Below, piece after piece: positions 24,142-36,591 of a stretch of DNA of 64,000 bases. Source of the DNA: Floccularia luteovirens (taxonomy: Eukaryota > Basidiomycota > Agaricomycetes > Agaricales > Squamanitaceae). A model generated the notes under the pieces. It was not told where the DNA came from, did not search any database, and was given only the letters and a program-made list of their open reading frames with translations. The stretch is taken from the NCBI GenBank assembly GCA_009739215.1, contig VSJF01000002.1, positions 3,076,032 through 3,140,031 of the forward strand, written 5' to 3'. Within the stretch, counting starts at the first letter, position 1; each line of letters opens with the position of its first letter. The position numbers were made by a program, and so were the translations under genes.

Positions 24142-25899
24142 TATGGGATCGCAAGCATTGAGATGTGGCAGCTGAGAAGTAGATTCCGTAAGTACATCGC
24201 TAGGAGTCATGAGTGTTGAAAGCAAGCTAGATACTAGTACAGCTCTTAGTTGCGTCAAATGTCCCAAAAGATTATGTAAATGCGCATTGACTCCGACTAT
24301 GACTACGTATCAATTGGTACTAACTCCTATACCCTATATCTTAGGCTACACCCAACCATCGTACATGGTGTACCGGTACTTCGCTCCGGCCAAGTCCCTA
24401 TACTTTCAATCCACCATGCTTTCAATGTGCCTCCACAAGCACTTTTCATCAACAATGTCTTGGCATCAATTATGGTATGTTCAAATGACACCTAATTTTG
24501 TTGCATTGAATACAGAGTCTAAAAGTTCATATTTTGTCATACGAAGTAAATAACATTCCCAAAAGAGTACATAACCAACATGAATAAGTATTAGAAGAAC
24601 CATGCTTACTAAATATAACTGGCTTGAACTGTTGTAGTCTAATTCAGCCTGGTGGGCAAACAAAAACATTTGAACTCCTCTTGCAATCCCAAATAAAAGG
24701 ATTCATATAGATAGACCTGGTGCCTAGTGGGTGTTCTGTACGAAGTAGTAGTTTGAATGCATTTCTTCCTGAAGAAACTGACATCCCCAAGCCAGAAACT
24801 TCTATTACGGACCTGTGCATATGATTACTGATCATGTGCCAGAGGCATGTCGGCTGGCGCTGAGTACAGAGTTTTTATCCGAGTCAAATGTAAACTCCTT
24901 GGTTTATCGGTGATAAGTAAGTACTTAGTACCAGTAGCTCTTTATTCGATAGCCTATTTGCCACTTTCTCTGGTCAATTGCAGTAGAAAACGTCGAAGCC
25001 ATGATGTGTATAATTTGGGATTGGTATTTATCCACGGTGGCTAGGAATTTGATGCTTCGGTAAGCGCTTAGCATTTGACGCTCATTGAGCTTTTGAACTT
25101 TTCCACAAGCCCCATTTTCAAGTTACTACGCATCTTGCAGCGGGCGCGTGTTGGCGATGCTACATTCCACATCCTTTGCAACAGCTTTTGAGCTGTTGTT
25201 CCTGGCGTGAAGTGTAATGGTTTGGATACCAGTACTCATGTTTAAGGAAAACATCTCTCGGCATCTGTCAATTGCGTGAAATGTAATTTTCATCACCAAA
25301 GATTGTTTTCAGCGTTCAACGTTTCAAATCCTAACATTCATAGACTGTTCGCTCTCAACTAGCACAGGCGTTTCATAACAGTGGTGAGTAACCTGTGTTT
25401 CTGGAAACTAAATCCAAAACTATACTTACATTTGCTCTCACTTCGTCCAGTCATATTGGCCATGGGTTGCTTTCCGAACATCAGTATTTTTAGCTCTCTT
25501 ATGTTGAATTACATTATGGCCCGGCCGCCGACTTATGAATCTCGGACGAAGTGTCTGAAAGGGCTTAAAACGACTCTGGCCCTGCCTCCTTCAATTGCTT
25601 TATTTTCATTCCTTTTGTATGGCAACATTCAGCTATAAGACTCTTTGGTTAGATGCATTACCAAATTCTTCTGAGATGTACGTTTCTTGTTATTACTTTC
25701 GAACCAGGAGAAGTAAAATTTTTAAAGGGCACCAAGTTTGATAATTCCATTCGTTGCTACTTGCATTTCAATCATTTTCTTTCTCTCAAACATTATTCTG
25801 AGCGAATTACGGGATCGGTTTTTTGTAAAAAAGAGGCAGGGCAAATAAATCAACCCAAAACAGTTTCGCAAGGTTTCATCGGACGCCATGGAAGCTATA
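24142..25899. other. Gene-poor interval before the ABC transporter remnant
   Basis: About 1.75 kb with only short frames and no recognisable domain. The part after about 25.4 kb has hydrophobic frames that could be remnants of the transporter's extra N-terminal membrane region, but I cannot connect them by credible splicing. Confidence 0.4.
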
Positions 25900-28800
25900 C
25901 AAGAACATTTTATATGGTTCTGAGAGCGTTAGGATGTGTTGGGTTATTGTGCATATCAGCCTGGCCCATCGTTCAAAAACAGACAGTTGAAGTGATGTCT
26001 CTCGGGGTTCCATCATGTATCACCTACGTAAGTTTATCTTCCGATGCTTGAATAATTATGTTTCGCCTAATATACTGTATCTAATAGCTCTACTTCACTA
26101 TCCTTGCTATAACGTCAATATGGAGCCTTCGGTGGGGCATAATGAGCAATATTCAGCTCAATTTCTTACTTTTGGTCACTTTTACTGTTTACGCTTCGAG
26201 TGACTTGTCGCCCTTGGCAACTACAACAAAACATCCAATTGACTTGGATGATGATTCAAACCTTTGGGCAAAAATTTCGGTCTTGTTTGTCATTTCGATC
26301 GTCATTCCTCTTGTCATTCCGAGGAGGTATAACCCTATTGTCGCTGTGAGTAAATACCTCAAGCTTCCTTTGAATATTCTGACCTCAGGTTTCAGAATCC
26401 CGAAAGTCCCCCAAATCCGGAGCAAACTGCTTCCTTGCTTTCTCTTCTAACTTATACGTTTCTCGACCAAATTATCTTCACAGCTTACGAACTACCTCAC
26501 CTTCCTTACGCCCTCTTACCACCACTCGTTGACAATGATAGATCTGAAGTTTTGACTAAGAATGGCTTTCTCGTGCGTGATACAGATACGACGTACCTCA
26601 TAAACTAAAGTTTTGGTAGCATATTAACATATACTCTGGAGCGAAAAGACAACATCTGTTCTTCGGATTAATGCGCATATTTCGTAAGAAATTTCAGCCG
26701 ATTTGGACCTTTCTTTGACCATTTCCTCTTTAGGTCTCGAGTATACGATCCTAGCTATAAGTGTACTCGGCCAAGTAGTTGGAAGCTTTACCTCGCTGAT
26801 AGCTCTGAACAGACTATTGAAGTGAGTGGCATCTCAGCATGGCGACAAACCAGATCCTAAGTTATACATGTAGTTTCTTGGAAAACGATGGCGTCCGCGC
26901 GACCATCCGGCCCTGGTTTTGGATATCCCTACTCTTTTTAGGACCTATGATTACATCGTTATCGACTCAGTGGTACATGTTCATCTCAACTAGGACTTTG
27001 GTTAGAACAGAAGGATTGATCACCCAGTTGGTGTTCGAGCACAGTCTCCGGATTCGTCTAACGGCAGAGGTCCCGAAATCCTCAGTGGATGTAAAGCCAA
27101 CTGCTGCTCCAACTGGGTCGACCGGTGCTGTCGAAAGGAACCAAGTTAGTCCAAAATCCAATACAACTGGTACTGCTACTGATATAGACAAGCCAACTGC
27201 ATCATCAGTGAAAGGAATTACGGAAGAGTCAACTCAAGGAAAAAAGCCAACGTTAAACAACCCTTATCAGCAAAATAAATAACTTGGTCACCGTCGATTT
27301 GGGCAACATCGTTGGAGCTAGAGACTTTTTGATGTTTGGTAGGTCCTCCGGCATCTCGATCAATCATGATGAACTGAATTTATTAAATATCACTAGTCCT
27401 TTTTGTACCTCTATAAATTATCTTTTCCATGGTTTTTCTAGGAAAAGTTCTCGGGTGGAGGTAAGCTATATCACCCGTAATCACTGGTCGCTCAAGCTGT
27501 TGATATTCAAAACAGTGCATACTTTGGGTTTGCTTGCATGGTTGTATTGACATTCGCCTCTTTTTTTATTGCAAAACAAGTTCGGAGCATTGAAATTGAA
27601 AGGAAGAAAATGGTATTACGTTCTTTTTCGTTACATCACAAATTGCTTAGGATTCATATACAGACCGATGCCCGCGTACAAGTTGTGTCAGAAAGTGCGA
27701 GTCGTGCCTAGTTCTATCCTGCTTAATAGAAGTACTCGAGTTTCGTAGCGGTAAACATCCTCCGGATGATCAAATTGTCTGGTTGGGAAGATAAGACAAG
27801 TGATGTGATCCGAGGAAAACGTGAAGAGGAGCTAGTTTGGATCGGGAAACGTCAGGTATGTCAGCAGATCGACCGGCAATAGCGCGCGGCTCAAAAATCT
27901 TAGATACTGGACTTGTTGCTTGCTATCTCTAAGTATGTCGACATATTTCTCTTCCGATCATTTACTCATATGTCTCCGGTAGTTTCTCTGCCCCGATGAT
28001 ATCAATGTTGGTGACTTTCGCCACTCATACCATCGTAATGAAACAACCGCTCACTGGTTTGTGCAATAATACTGAAAATCTTATGTGATGTTAATATTTG
28101 TTCCAGCATCCAATGTCTTCCCAAGTATCACAGTGTTCATTACATTGCGCAAACATCTGCACAGAATGTTCACGGAATTAACTGCTGTGATTCAAGGTTT
28201 GTGTCCTGTTACAAATTGGATAAATCTTTCTGAACTGCCATCACTCAGGGAGAGTCTCTCTAGACAGAGTGAATGACTTCCTTCGCAGCACTGAATTGCT
28301 AGACTTTTTAACCATAGACAGGCAGGATGGGGCAGTGGCACCCAATTAGTCACCGCAACGAGGATTTCATTGGATTCAGGGACGCGACGTTCTCTTGGTC
28401 AACGGATGCTTCGGAGAGTGAATTCATGCTTCGCGTGGCTGGTTCTTTGGCTTTCAAGCCAGGGTGCATCAACCTTATAGTCGGACCCAAGTAAGTCATT
28501 CCAGCTTCTTTTCCGATCAAGTGAAATGACGATGAACTATGACTACCAGTGGCTCTGGAAAGACATCCATGCTGATGGCCCTATTAGGTATAGTTTCCTA
28601 GCTTATTGCACTTACTTTACCTATCATTTTCCTTCCTTAGGTGAAATGCATTATGTTCCATCTGGTTCAGCATCCACTTTCAATCTTCCTCGCGAAAAGG
28701 GTGTCGCATATGCAGCACACGAGCCGTGGATACAAAATGACACTATCAGAGAAAATATTATCTTCGGCGCTCCTTTCAATGAGGCCAGATACAAGAAAGG

Positions 28801-31800
28801 TAAAATCACTATAGTTTTTTTTTGTACCGCTTGTGATTAAATCCTCTCTGCACCAGTCATCTATCAGTGTGCTTTAGAGCCTGACCTTGCTATATTTGAT
28901 GCTGGCGATCAAACTGAAGTCGGAGAACGAGGGATTACTCTTAGGTTTGGTTTCGCTAGCAACCTTTTACATTGTGCTAACGAGTTCACCTCAGTGGGTC
29001 AAAAAGTGGGCTGTACGATTTTTTCTTTTGGGATTAACCTCTGAATTGAAGATTAGGCACGAGTCACACTAGCACGAGCTGTTTATTCATCTGCAGAAAT
29101 CCTTCTTCTAGATGATGTATTGGCAGCGCTCGATGTTCACACGTTTGTACTTTAAGATAGATGTTACAAACCGTTGCTGACTCTTGATGTCTTGAAGAAC
29201 TCATTGGATTGTCGATGAATGTTTTCAAGGAGATCTCCTTCGCGAAAGAACCGTAATACTGGTGGTAAGTCGGCGTCGCGCGTTGTAATTGGCTGAATGA
29301 ACAGGATTAAAATGCTCTTTTTTTCAGACTCACAATATGACATTGGCATTTATGGCAGGATTTGTGGTGTCGATTGATAAAGGTGGTGATGCTCATGCTC
29401 AAACTCTGGATCTCAAAGTGCTTTCAAATTGGGGTCGAAGCACTGAACTCGAGGAACTCGGATTTGTAGCAGATGAGGAAGAAAAAGAACCTGAATTAGA
29501 AAAATTAGTAACACAAAGGACCGGGAATGATGGAAAATTAATCGTTGCCGAGGAAGTAGTTGAAGGCCGAGTTAGTTTTACGACCATGAAGTTATGCTTT
29601 TCGGCTCTTGGCGGAAAACACCCGGTTTTGTCCTTGTTAGTCTGGGTTTGTGGTTTGTATGCAAGCGATTTTGCGCTCATTTTCCAATGATGGTTCCTGG
29701 GTCGCTGGAGTAGTCAATACGCTGATAGTCGATATGTTGATAATCCACTAGTTGGGGTTCCAGTGGTCCTGTGGGTAAATTCTTGTGTGCTTTCAGTGCT
29801 TGTTGCTTAACTTCATATTTTTGATATAGTAATCTTTACATATTTGCTTCGCTTATCACCTCCTCGGTTCTTTTTCTAACCTGGGATACCAAATTCTATG
29901 ACTTATGCATAATTCGAGCTTCAAGAACCTTGCATTTTAAGTTCGTTGAGTCAGTGATGAGGTCAACTTTCAGGTGAGAAAGCTTATCATATTTATTTAT
30001 TGGACAGCTATTTAAGAAATTGCATAGGTGGCTTGATGAGACTCCAGCCTCGCGCATTCTCTCAAGATGTATACGAGATATAAACGTGGTGGACAGTACG
30101 CTGGCGATTGCATTTTCCCAGTTTATAGTGACTTGCATCGTTTCGGTTGTCATAAGACTCATTGCCGTAGTACTGTTCACACCCGTCTTTATTTTCCCAA
30201 CTCTGGCTGTCGGTATGCTTGGAGTATACACTGCAATCATCTACCGAAAAGCCCAGATGTCGCTGAAGAGGGAAATGAGGTAGGTGAAGAGGTATGGGGA
30301 TATTATACACGCTGATACTTGGATCCTAGAGTTTTGCCCTCTGATGTTGATTGGGGTCAGAATGTATAATGAGCTAGAGATTCAGTCGAATAGGTGTGTT
30401 TTTGTTCTATCATTAAATTCGTTGGCGCTCAGTGGCGAGTTACATTGTCCCCCCAGTTTGGAGCGAATTAAAGGGTACATTAATATTGAACACGAACCCG
30501 AGCCCGTCGAGTCAGGCAGACCCCCTGCAACGTGGCCAAGTAGTGGTGAGCTTCGCGTGGAAAAGCTGTCCGCTCGTTTCTCCGAAGTCCGTAATATCAA
30601 AAATTCCAACACATATCACCGACTAAATTGGATATATACACAGAATGGCCCCAAAGTCTTGCATGACATCTCTTTTAATATCAAATCTGGCGAAAGGATT
30701 GGTATAGGTAACCTCATACTCATCTACATGAAAAACTATAAATTGAATCATATGGTAGTTGGAAGGACTGGTAGTGGCAAGATTCGTCAACCGCGCCACG
30801 CCCTCATTTTGCCCTTTTCTGATTGATCAAATGTACACACATAGAGTTCCCTTATTCTTGCCCTCTTACGTTGCATTTTGACAGAGGGAAATATATATTA
30901 CGATGGACTTCCTACCAGTGCTATTAATCTTGATGCATTGAGGTCGAGCATCACCATTATTCCGCAGACTGTAAGTACCGTCACTGTAATACATGGAAGT
31001 TGCTCAGATTGACTAAAATAAACTTGACAATCTCTAGCCCGAGCTCCTGAGCGGCAAGTAGATTGAAAATCGACCTTTATTTGGCTTGCTGAAGATAGTT
31101 ATAGGTACTCTACGAAGAAATCTAGATCCATTTGAACAACACGATGATGCCTACGCTAAATGATGCTTTGCGATCTTCTGGTCTTTTTACTTTAAAAACC
31201 GACTCAGGAGAAGACCACCTCACATTAGACACCAATATCGCAAGCGGAGGTAGTAGTAATCTGTCTGTCGGTCAGCGCCAGATTATCACATTAGCGAGAG
31301 CAATTGTTCGGGGAAGCAAGTTACTAATCTTGGATGAAGGTGAGTCTGTCTGCTACTCCTCATATTATGTGTTCGTGCTAAGCGCTGTCAATGTAAAGCC
31401 ACTTCCGCCATTGGTACGTTCGTTTCAATCTAAGATATTGCCCTTTTCACACTGGAATTGTTCCCTTAGACTACGAAACTGAGGCGATAATCCAATCCAC
31501 AGTGCGCACCCGATTGGGATCTGACGTGACAGTCTTGACTGTAGCACATCGCCTCCAAACTATCATGGATTCGGATAGAATTGTAAGTGTTTCGTACCCC
31601 ATGCTATATAGAATTAACTTGGCTTCAGATTGTTCTTGATAGTGGAAACATTGTGAGTTCTACTATGAATGTTCTAGTGGTCTATCTGAGTGTTATTTTT
31701 ATAGGCCGAGTTTGATACTCCCAAGGCGTTATTGCGGAGAAGTGATGGGTTATTGAAGTCGTTGGTTAATGGAAGTGTGGATAAAGATACCCTCTACGCA

Positions 31801-31821
31801 AGAGCTGATGCCAAGGAATAG
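25900..31821 (+). pseudogene. ABCC (MRP-type) multidrug ABC transporter, decaying
   Basis: A full-length ABCC architecture can be followed in small exons: membrane domain 1 (YELPHLPYALLPPL, FISTRTLVRTEGLITQLVFE, the linker GNIVGARDFLMF), nucleotide-binding domain 1 (SGSGKTSMLMALLGEM, AAHEPWIQNDTIRENIIFG, ILLLDDVLAALD), membrane domain 2 (LFTPVFIFPTLAVGMLGVYT) and nucleotide-binding domain 2 (GPKVLHDISFNIKSGERIG, NLSVGQRQIITLARAIVRGS, TVAHRLQTIMDSD), ending at a TAG at 31819-31821. Damage: an in-frame TAA at 27414-27416 (VPL*I), an in-frame TGA at 29688-29690 (IFQ*WFLG), loss of about 100 residues of membrane domain 2 near 30280-30345, no GT donor after the second Walker A (about 30780), and a +1 shift near 31150. 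The C-terminal 150 codons remain well preserved, so the decay is fairly recent. Such pumps export drugs and conjugates at membranes. The 5' boundary is uncertain. Confidence 0.75.
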
Positions 31822-32121
31822 TTATTGATGGTGGGATTGAGAGACTATTGATTATTCGAATATGCATGAAATTAGTTACTCAGGCTAGTAGTGGTGGCAC
31901 GTATAGGTTGCGAATAATCAATCAACATGTTTTACATAACGCGATCGCAAAGGTTTTATGGTTCTATATTCTGGCAGGGGTGGGTTATTTTTACCCAACA
32001 CCTGATATCATGCTGATGAGATCGAAAAAAAGTTGGGTTTCTGCCATCCAAGCGTCCGTACTCAGACTATAACGCAAGATTAACAAAGCACACATTCAGC
32101 AGAGTAGCCAGTGCACGAGAT

Positions 32122-34154
32122 TCAAGCTTCAATCCCTATCGGAGAACTATATATGCCATTGGGATCATATATGTCCTTCAAATGGCGCAGTCTACCAAAG
32201 TTTGAAGCGTAGTGACGCTCCCTCCCTAGTCAAAAATAAATCTCTAGAACTTGGGACGATATTCTGTGAAATCCTCACGATCCGGCAAGCTATCATCAGC
32301 ATAATTCAAATACGCTCTAAGAGTCGAGAAGCAGAAGCTCATGTATACTGCACTTATAGAATAGAATAAGTTCAATGCTTACACATAATTCCAATCTGTG
32401 GAACTTCTCTTTAGAAGACCATTTACAATCCCCGGATCCCGTTTCAGCACAAAATAAAAATTTGGAACGGGATTGATGGTAGAAGTGCCACCAACAAACT
32501 AGATTCCACCTGCTGGAAAATGTGGGCAGGAATTTAGTAGTGACAGTTAGAATTGTATTGTGAATAGCGAATTTCTATGGGAAAAGGCAGAAGCATTATC
32601 AGAGATGGAATTGATGACCGAATTTTGACCTCCACAGAGCTCGACTTGGACGATCCAGTCCTTTGACAGGAATTAACTTTATTTTTAATTTCCAAAATTG
32701 CTTGAAGTTCCTACGATTGATGATGAGATGCCTTTGTTGGAAAGGTATAATACCATGCTTCCACTTGCAGCGTTGGGAATCGGAGAATTTTCTGGGGTCA
32801 TGAGTGATTTGGCATAGAGGGTATCCGGTTTGTCTCCCAGATGTTTTGTCGTCAACGTCCCCAGCCTATCCAGATAATTTAATGACTTGGTATAACTACC
32901 CCTCGTTATCTTTTTCCATTTGGGAGTTGGATACGATCCAAAAATGGTGCGAGTATCCCAGTTAATGTGTTTGGGGACCCATAACATGCTTCCAACTGAG
33001 TGACACTAACTCTGCCTCGCGAAATTCCATTGTAGAATTCGAGCTCGCAACCGGATTCGCGACGTAGATTGGTGACGACGAAATCTTGGAACTTCTGCAA
33101 CAACGCAGTTGCGACACTTGCTTTCAGATCCCAGTTGTATTCAAATAAAGCATCTGAGGAGGGTACTGAGAATGTCTTAAACTTGATTGAAGTCATTGTA
33201 CCGAAGGAACCCGCGGCACCGCGCATAGCCTAAATGAAGTTTCATTAGTGACTGGTGCTGTCGTGAATTTCTCTTCTATAACTACTGACCGGCCAGAAAA
33301 GGTCTGGGTTGCGCAACTTCGAAGCAGTTGTAATTGTACCATTTGCGAGGACGACATTCAACGATACAATAGTGTCAACAAGTAGCCCCCATATCCTGGA
33401 AGTGAATCCATACCCACCGTATCCTGGGAACAGTTCCGAGTCGTTTAGTTTTGAAAAATCTCACATGCGGTGGCAACAAAGTTGCATAATTGGCCTTACC
33501 AGAGTGGCCGCCGACTCCAACGTAAGGACATACCCCATGAGGAAGTGCTCTTCCTCTCGCATTAAGTGCCAGCGCGACGTCTCCTAACCGAATTCCTGGG
33601 CCCAATATTGCTGTATATGTTTCAGAATCCACATCTACCTGGTTGAAGTCGCCCGTATCAACAACAACCACATTGTCTTTCCCGCCCAGCCCGTTTGCGA
33701 TATAACTATGCTATGGAGATGCAATTAAACCGTTAAAATAGTGTACTTAATTCACGAGTATGCCTATACGCATAAATGCGGGGTTAAGTCGCTTACCCCT
33801 CCGCTTCGTGGGACAAACCGCAGCCTGTGGCGGCACCTATTCTAACAATTTGCGACGTGTGTTGTGGCGTGCTTGGAAATGCTATGGCTGCCGGTTTGAA
33901 TGCATATCTTAGGTTGTCTGCGGAAGCCAAAATGATACAAATTTATTTTCAAAAAGGAAAAGGAGGTTTTTGGAGAGAAGGAAGACTTCACGTACAAGCT
34001 TGGCTGGCCCGAGAATATCCAATACTATCTGGGAAATGTACTTCAAAGTCCCTCCTAGAGAGATTAGACCGCAGGTTCCCAACTACCACTTGAAAAAAGC
34101 GGAGAGTGTACAAGGAGAATGAGTGCTAGAGGCAGGGGGAAAAGATTACGCATC
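32122..34154 (-). pseudogene. Secreted FAD-linked (berberine-bridge-type) oxidase, decayed tandem copy
   Basis: Starts at an ATG at 34154 with a signal-peptide-like MRNLFPLPLALILLVHS and ends IYSSPIGIEA-stop at 32122. Homologous in order to the neighbouring oxidase: FAD-binding N-terminal domain (HSYIANGLGGKDNV, GRALPHGVCPYVGVGGHSG with the Cys and His positions used for flavin attachment), NVVLANGTITTASKLRNPDLFW, AMRGAAGSFGTMTS, and a substrate/BBE domain (YTKSLNYLDRLGTL, ASNFGRLRHLKDIYDPNG). Frame breaks occur after the signal peptide (about 34075), before the RSGG motif (about 33810) and near 32935, and there are several stops between 32280 and 32560. It is therefore probably a pseudogene created by tandem duplication. 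Confidence 0.75.
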
Positions 34155-34603
34155 TTCGTTTTCCTGCCTTGGTCTGGTATCCCTTTATACTATGATACTG
34201 CAATGGTTTTGTATTAGAAACCGCATTATCTGCGGTATAGGAATATACTTTCTCTAACAGCCCCTTCGATTGATGATGTGTTCAAACTAAAATGAAAGCT
34301 ACTAAGTTCTAAATGGCATCTTGGACGGAGCTTCACTGAGGTGCCAGATCGAAAGCATCTGCTTCTCGCATGTTCATTCGGTACGCGCTGCATGTATTGA
34401 TGTAGTCTATCCGAACAACTACACATATAATAAGCAACTTCAAAGGAGAACCCAAGGCGTAAACGTGTTGACGATGAAAGTTGTCAGAAAGTTTGTTGAT
34501 ATGATTATCAATTACTTGCCAACATTAATTACGACAGAAAGTTTATACACCGTACATGATCGTTCTCCTTCTGATTGTTTCCTTCCTGTGTGGTTGTATT
34601 CCC

Positions 34604-36591
34604 TCAGTACACCTGTACACTGGTCGGAAACGAGAAGACGGAGTCTGGATCATAGCTATCCTTAATTTCTTGTAACCTGCGGTAGTGTTGACCGAAGTAA
34701 AGCTCTTGCCCTATTACAAACCAACCGATCAAAATGGGAAAAGGAACGAAGAAAAGAAGAACTGTAATACGTACAGTTATTGAGTCGATCATCAATGTAA
34801 TTGGGGTAGGCTCTGGTAGTTCCATATATGAGTAATAAGATTGACCTTCATGATCGTTGGCCGTACCCGATATCCCAATCTGGTGGGCTGTTATCAAGAA
34901 TACTTTGTACCATATCTATCCAGGTATAAGATTAGCAAATCCCCCTCCGCTTTAGGAGTCGTAAAACTTACCATCCAAAAATTCAAATCCACTTTGAGGG
35001 TATGGAGGTTGGAGGTTCGGAGATGACGCGTAGAATTGGAATGTCCATAATGAGTGCCTATGAGCAAATGCATTTGTGTCCGGAGCAACTTGGTTGATGG
35101 CAGAATTGGTTCCTCCATACAATTCTACATCTACAAACCATTGCTAGAAGGTTGATATGACCATAATTTAGTCAAAGTCTTATATTTCGAAAGAAAAGAA
35201 ACAAAATGGAATCTAAATGGAATACGGACCGTAACAGACTCAAATCCTTCGTTGGCCAAAAAAGATACGAAAGCCGTGATCGTTTGGGTTGACAAAGGGG
35301 AGTTTTCCGGTAGTTATAAGGGATTTGGCATAAAATGTATCATGGGAGTCCGGTGTGGTAGTCGTATTCAGTGTCCCGTGACGACCGAGATAGTTGACGG
35401 TATCAATATATGATCCGACTGTGAGTTTGAAGCTGCCTGGCTTTGGAACTTTGTCCAAGAACGGCGCTAGAGTGTTATTTACTTCATCCGCAGGACCATA
35501 GTAACCGCCTGTGAGACCAAAGGTAACTTCTCCCTTTGCCAATCCTTTTCTGAGAATGAGATCGGCTCCAAATTCTTGCGGAACATTTGTCTGTACGTAG
35601 TCTTGGAAGGTTCCGAGAGCCTTCGCAGCGTCTGTGATATTGAGGTTCCAATGGTATTCGAACACGGTAACGGAAGGTGGAGCTGCGAAGGTCTTCACCT
35701 GCAGGGAAGTGACAATTCCATATGATGGTGAAGCCCCACGCATAGCCCTATGTAAATTCATACAAATTAAACTAAAGCATAGAATAAATAATAATACGAA
35801 CCCAAAAGAGATCCGGGTTTTGGTGTTCAGAGGCGGTAGTTATTGTCCCATCAGCAAGGACGACGTTTAGAGACATGATTGTGTCCAGCGTTAACCCCCA
35901 TTTCCGTGACGTGAATCCATAACCACCAAAGCCTGGTAAGATTATGGTAAAAATCGCTCAATGTTGTGAGAACTGCAAGGAAGAACCAATTTACCAGAAT
36001 GTCCTCCAATACCGACGAAAGGACATGTTCCATGTGGTAATGCTCGGCCATTGTTGTTTAACGTTAAAGCAATGTCTCCTAAACGGCTACCAGTACCGAT
36101 GATTGCAGTGTTGGAGATCGCATCGACGTTGATATTGACAAAGTTACGCATGTCAACTACTAAAACTCCATTCTTTCCGCCGAGACCGTTCGCAATATAG
36201 CTATGCTGTATGCAGAGATTATAGAAATGTAAATTGAGTATACACTTTGTGAATGATGGACGTACTCCTCCACTACGTGCGGCCACTTGGTGTGTATACT
36301 TGGCACCAATCTTCACTAATTCTGATATATGTTTTGGTGTGATCGGAAATGCTACCGCAGCTGGTTGAAAGTCGAACCGCAAATTGACTAAAAGTATTTG
36401 GTTGAGATGAAAAAAAAGTACGAAGGAAAAAATAAACACCCACATGCCTGGCTTGCATTTGTATAACCAGCGTCAGTAGGGAAAACGATGTCAAAACCTT
36501 TCCCAGAGAGTTCTGACTGCAGGTCACCAAACACAGAAAGGAGGGAGTTCAAGACAAGCGACAAAAACAACAAGCTTCGAGAATACCCCAT
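34604..36591 (-). CDS. Secreted FAD-linked (berberine-bridge-type) oxidase with two surplus bases
   Basis: Nine exons: 36591-36444, 36387-36266, 36205-35995, 35932-35802, 35747-35230, 35143-34972, 34915-34867, 34812-34775, 34710-34604. The N-terminus MGYSRSLLFLSLVLNSLLS is a signal peptide. It has a PCMH FAD-binding domain with AARSGGHSYIANG (His for 8-alpha flavin linkage) and CPFVGIGGHSGGFGGYGFTS (Cys for the second link), then RGASPSYGIVTSLQVKTF, and a C-terminal BBE motif YPNYIDDRLNNWQELYFG followed by YDPDSVFSFPT. Such secreted enzymes oxidise sugars, oligosaccharides or small phenolics and produce H2O2. The exon sum is 1496 nt, two more than a multiple of three; surplus bases are inferred at about 35802 (before RGASPSYG) and 35269 (before VSFLANEGFESV). 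A freshly disabled gene or an assembly error would both fit. Confidence 0.75.
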
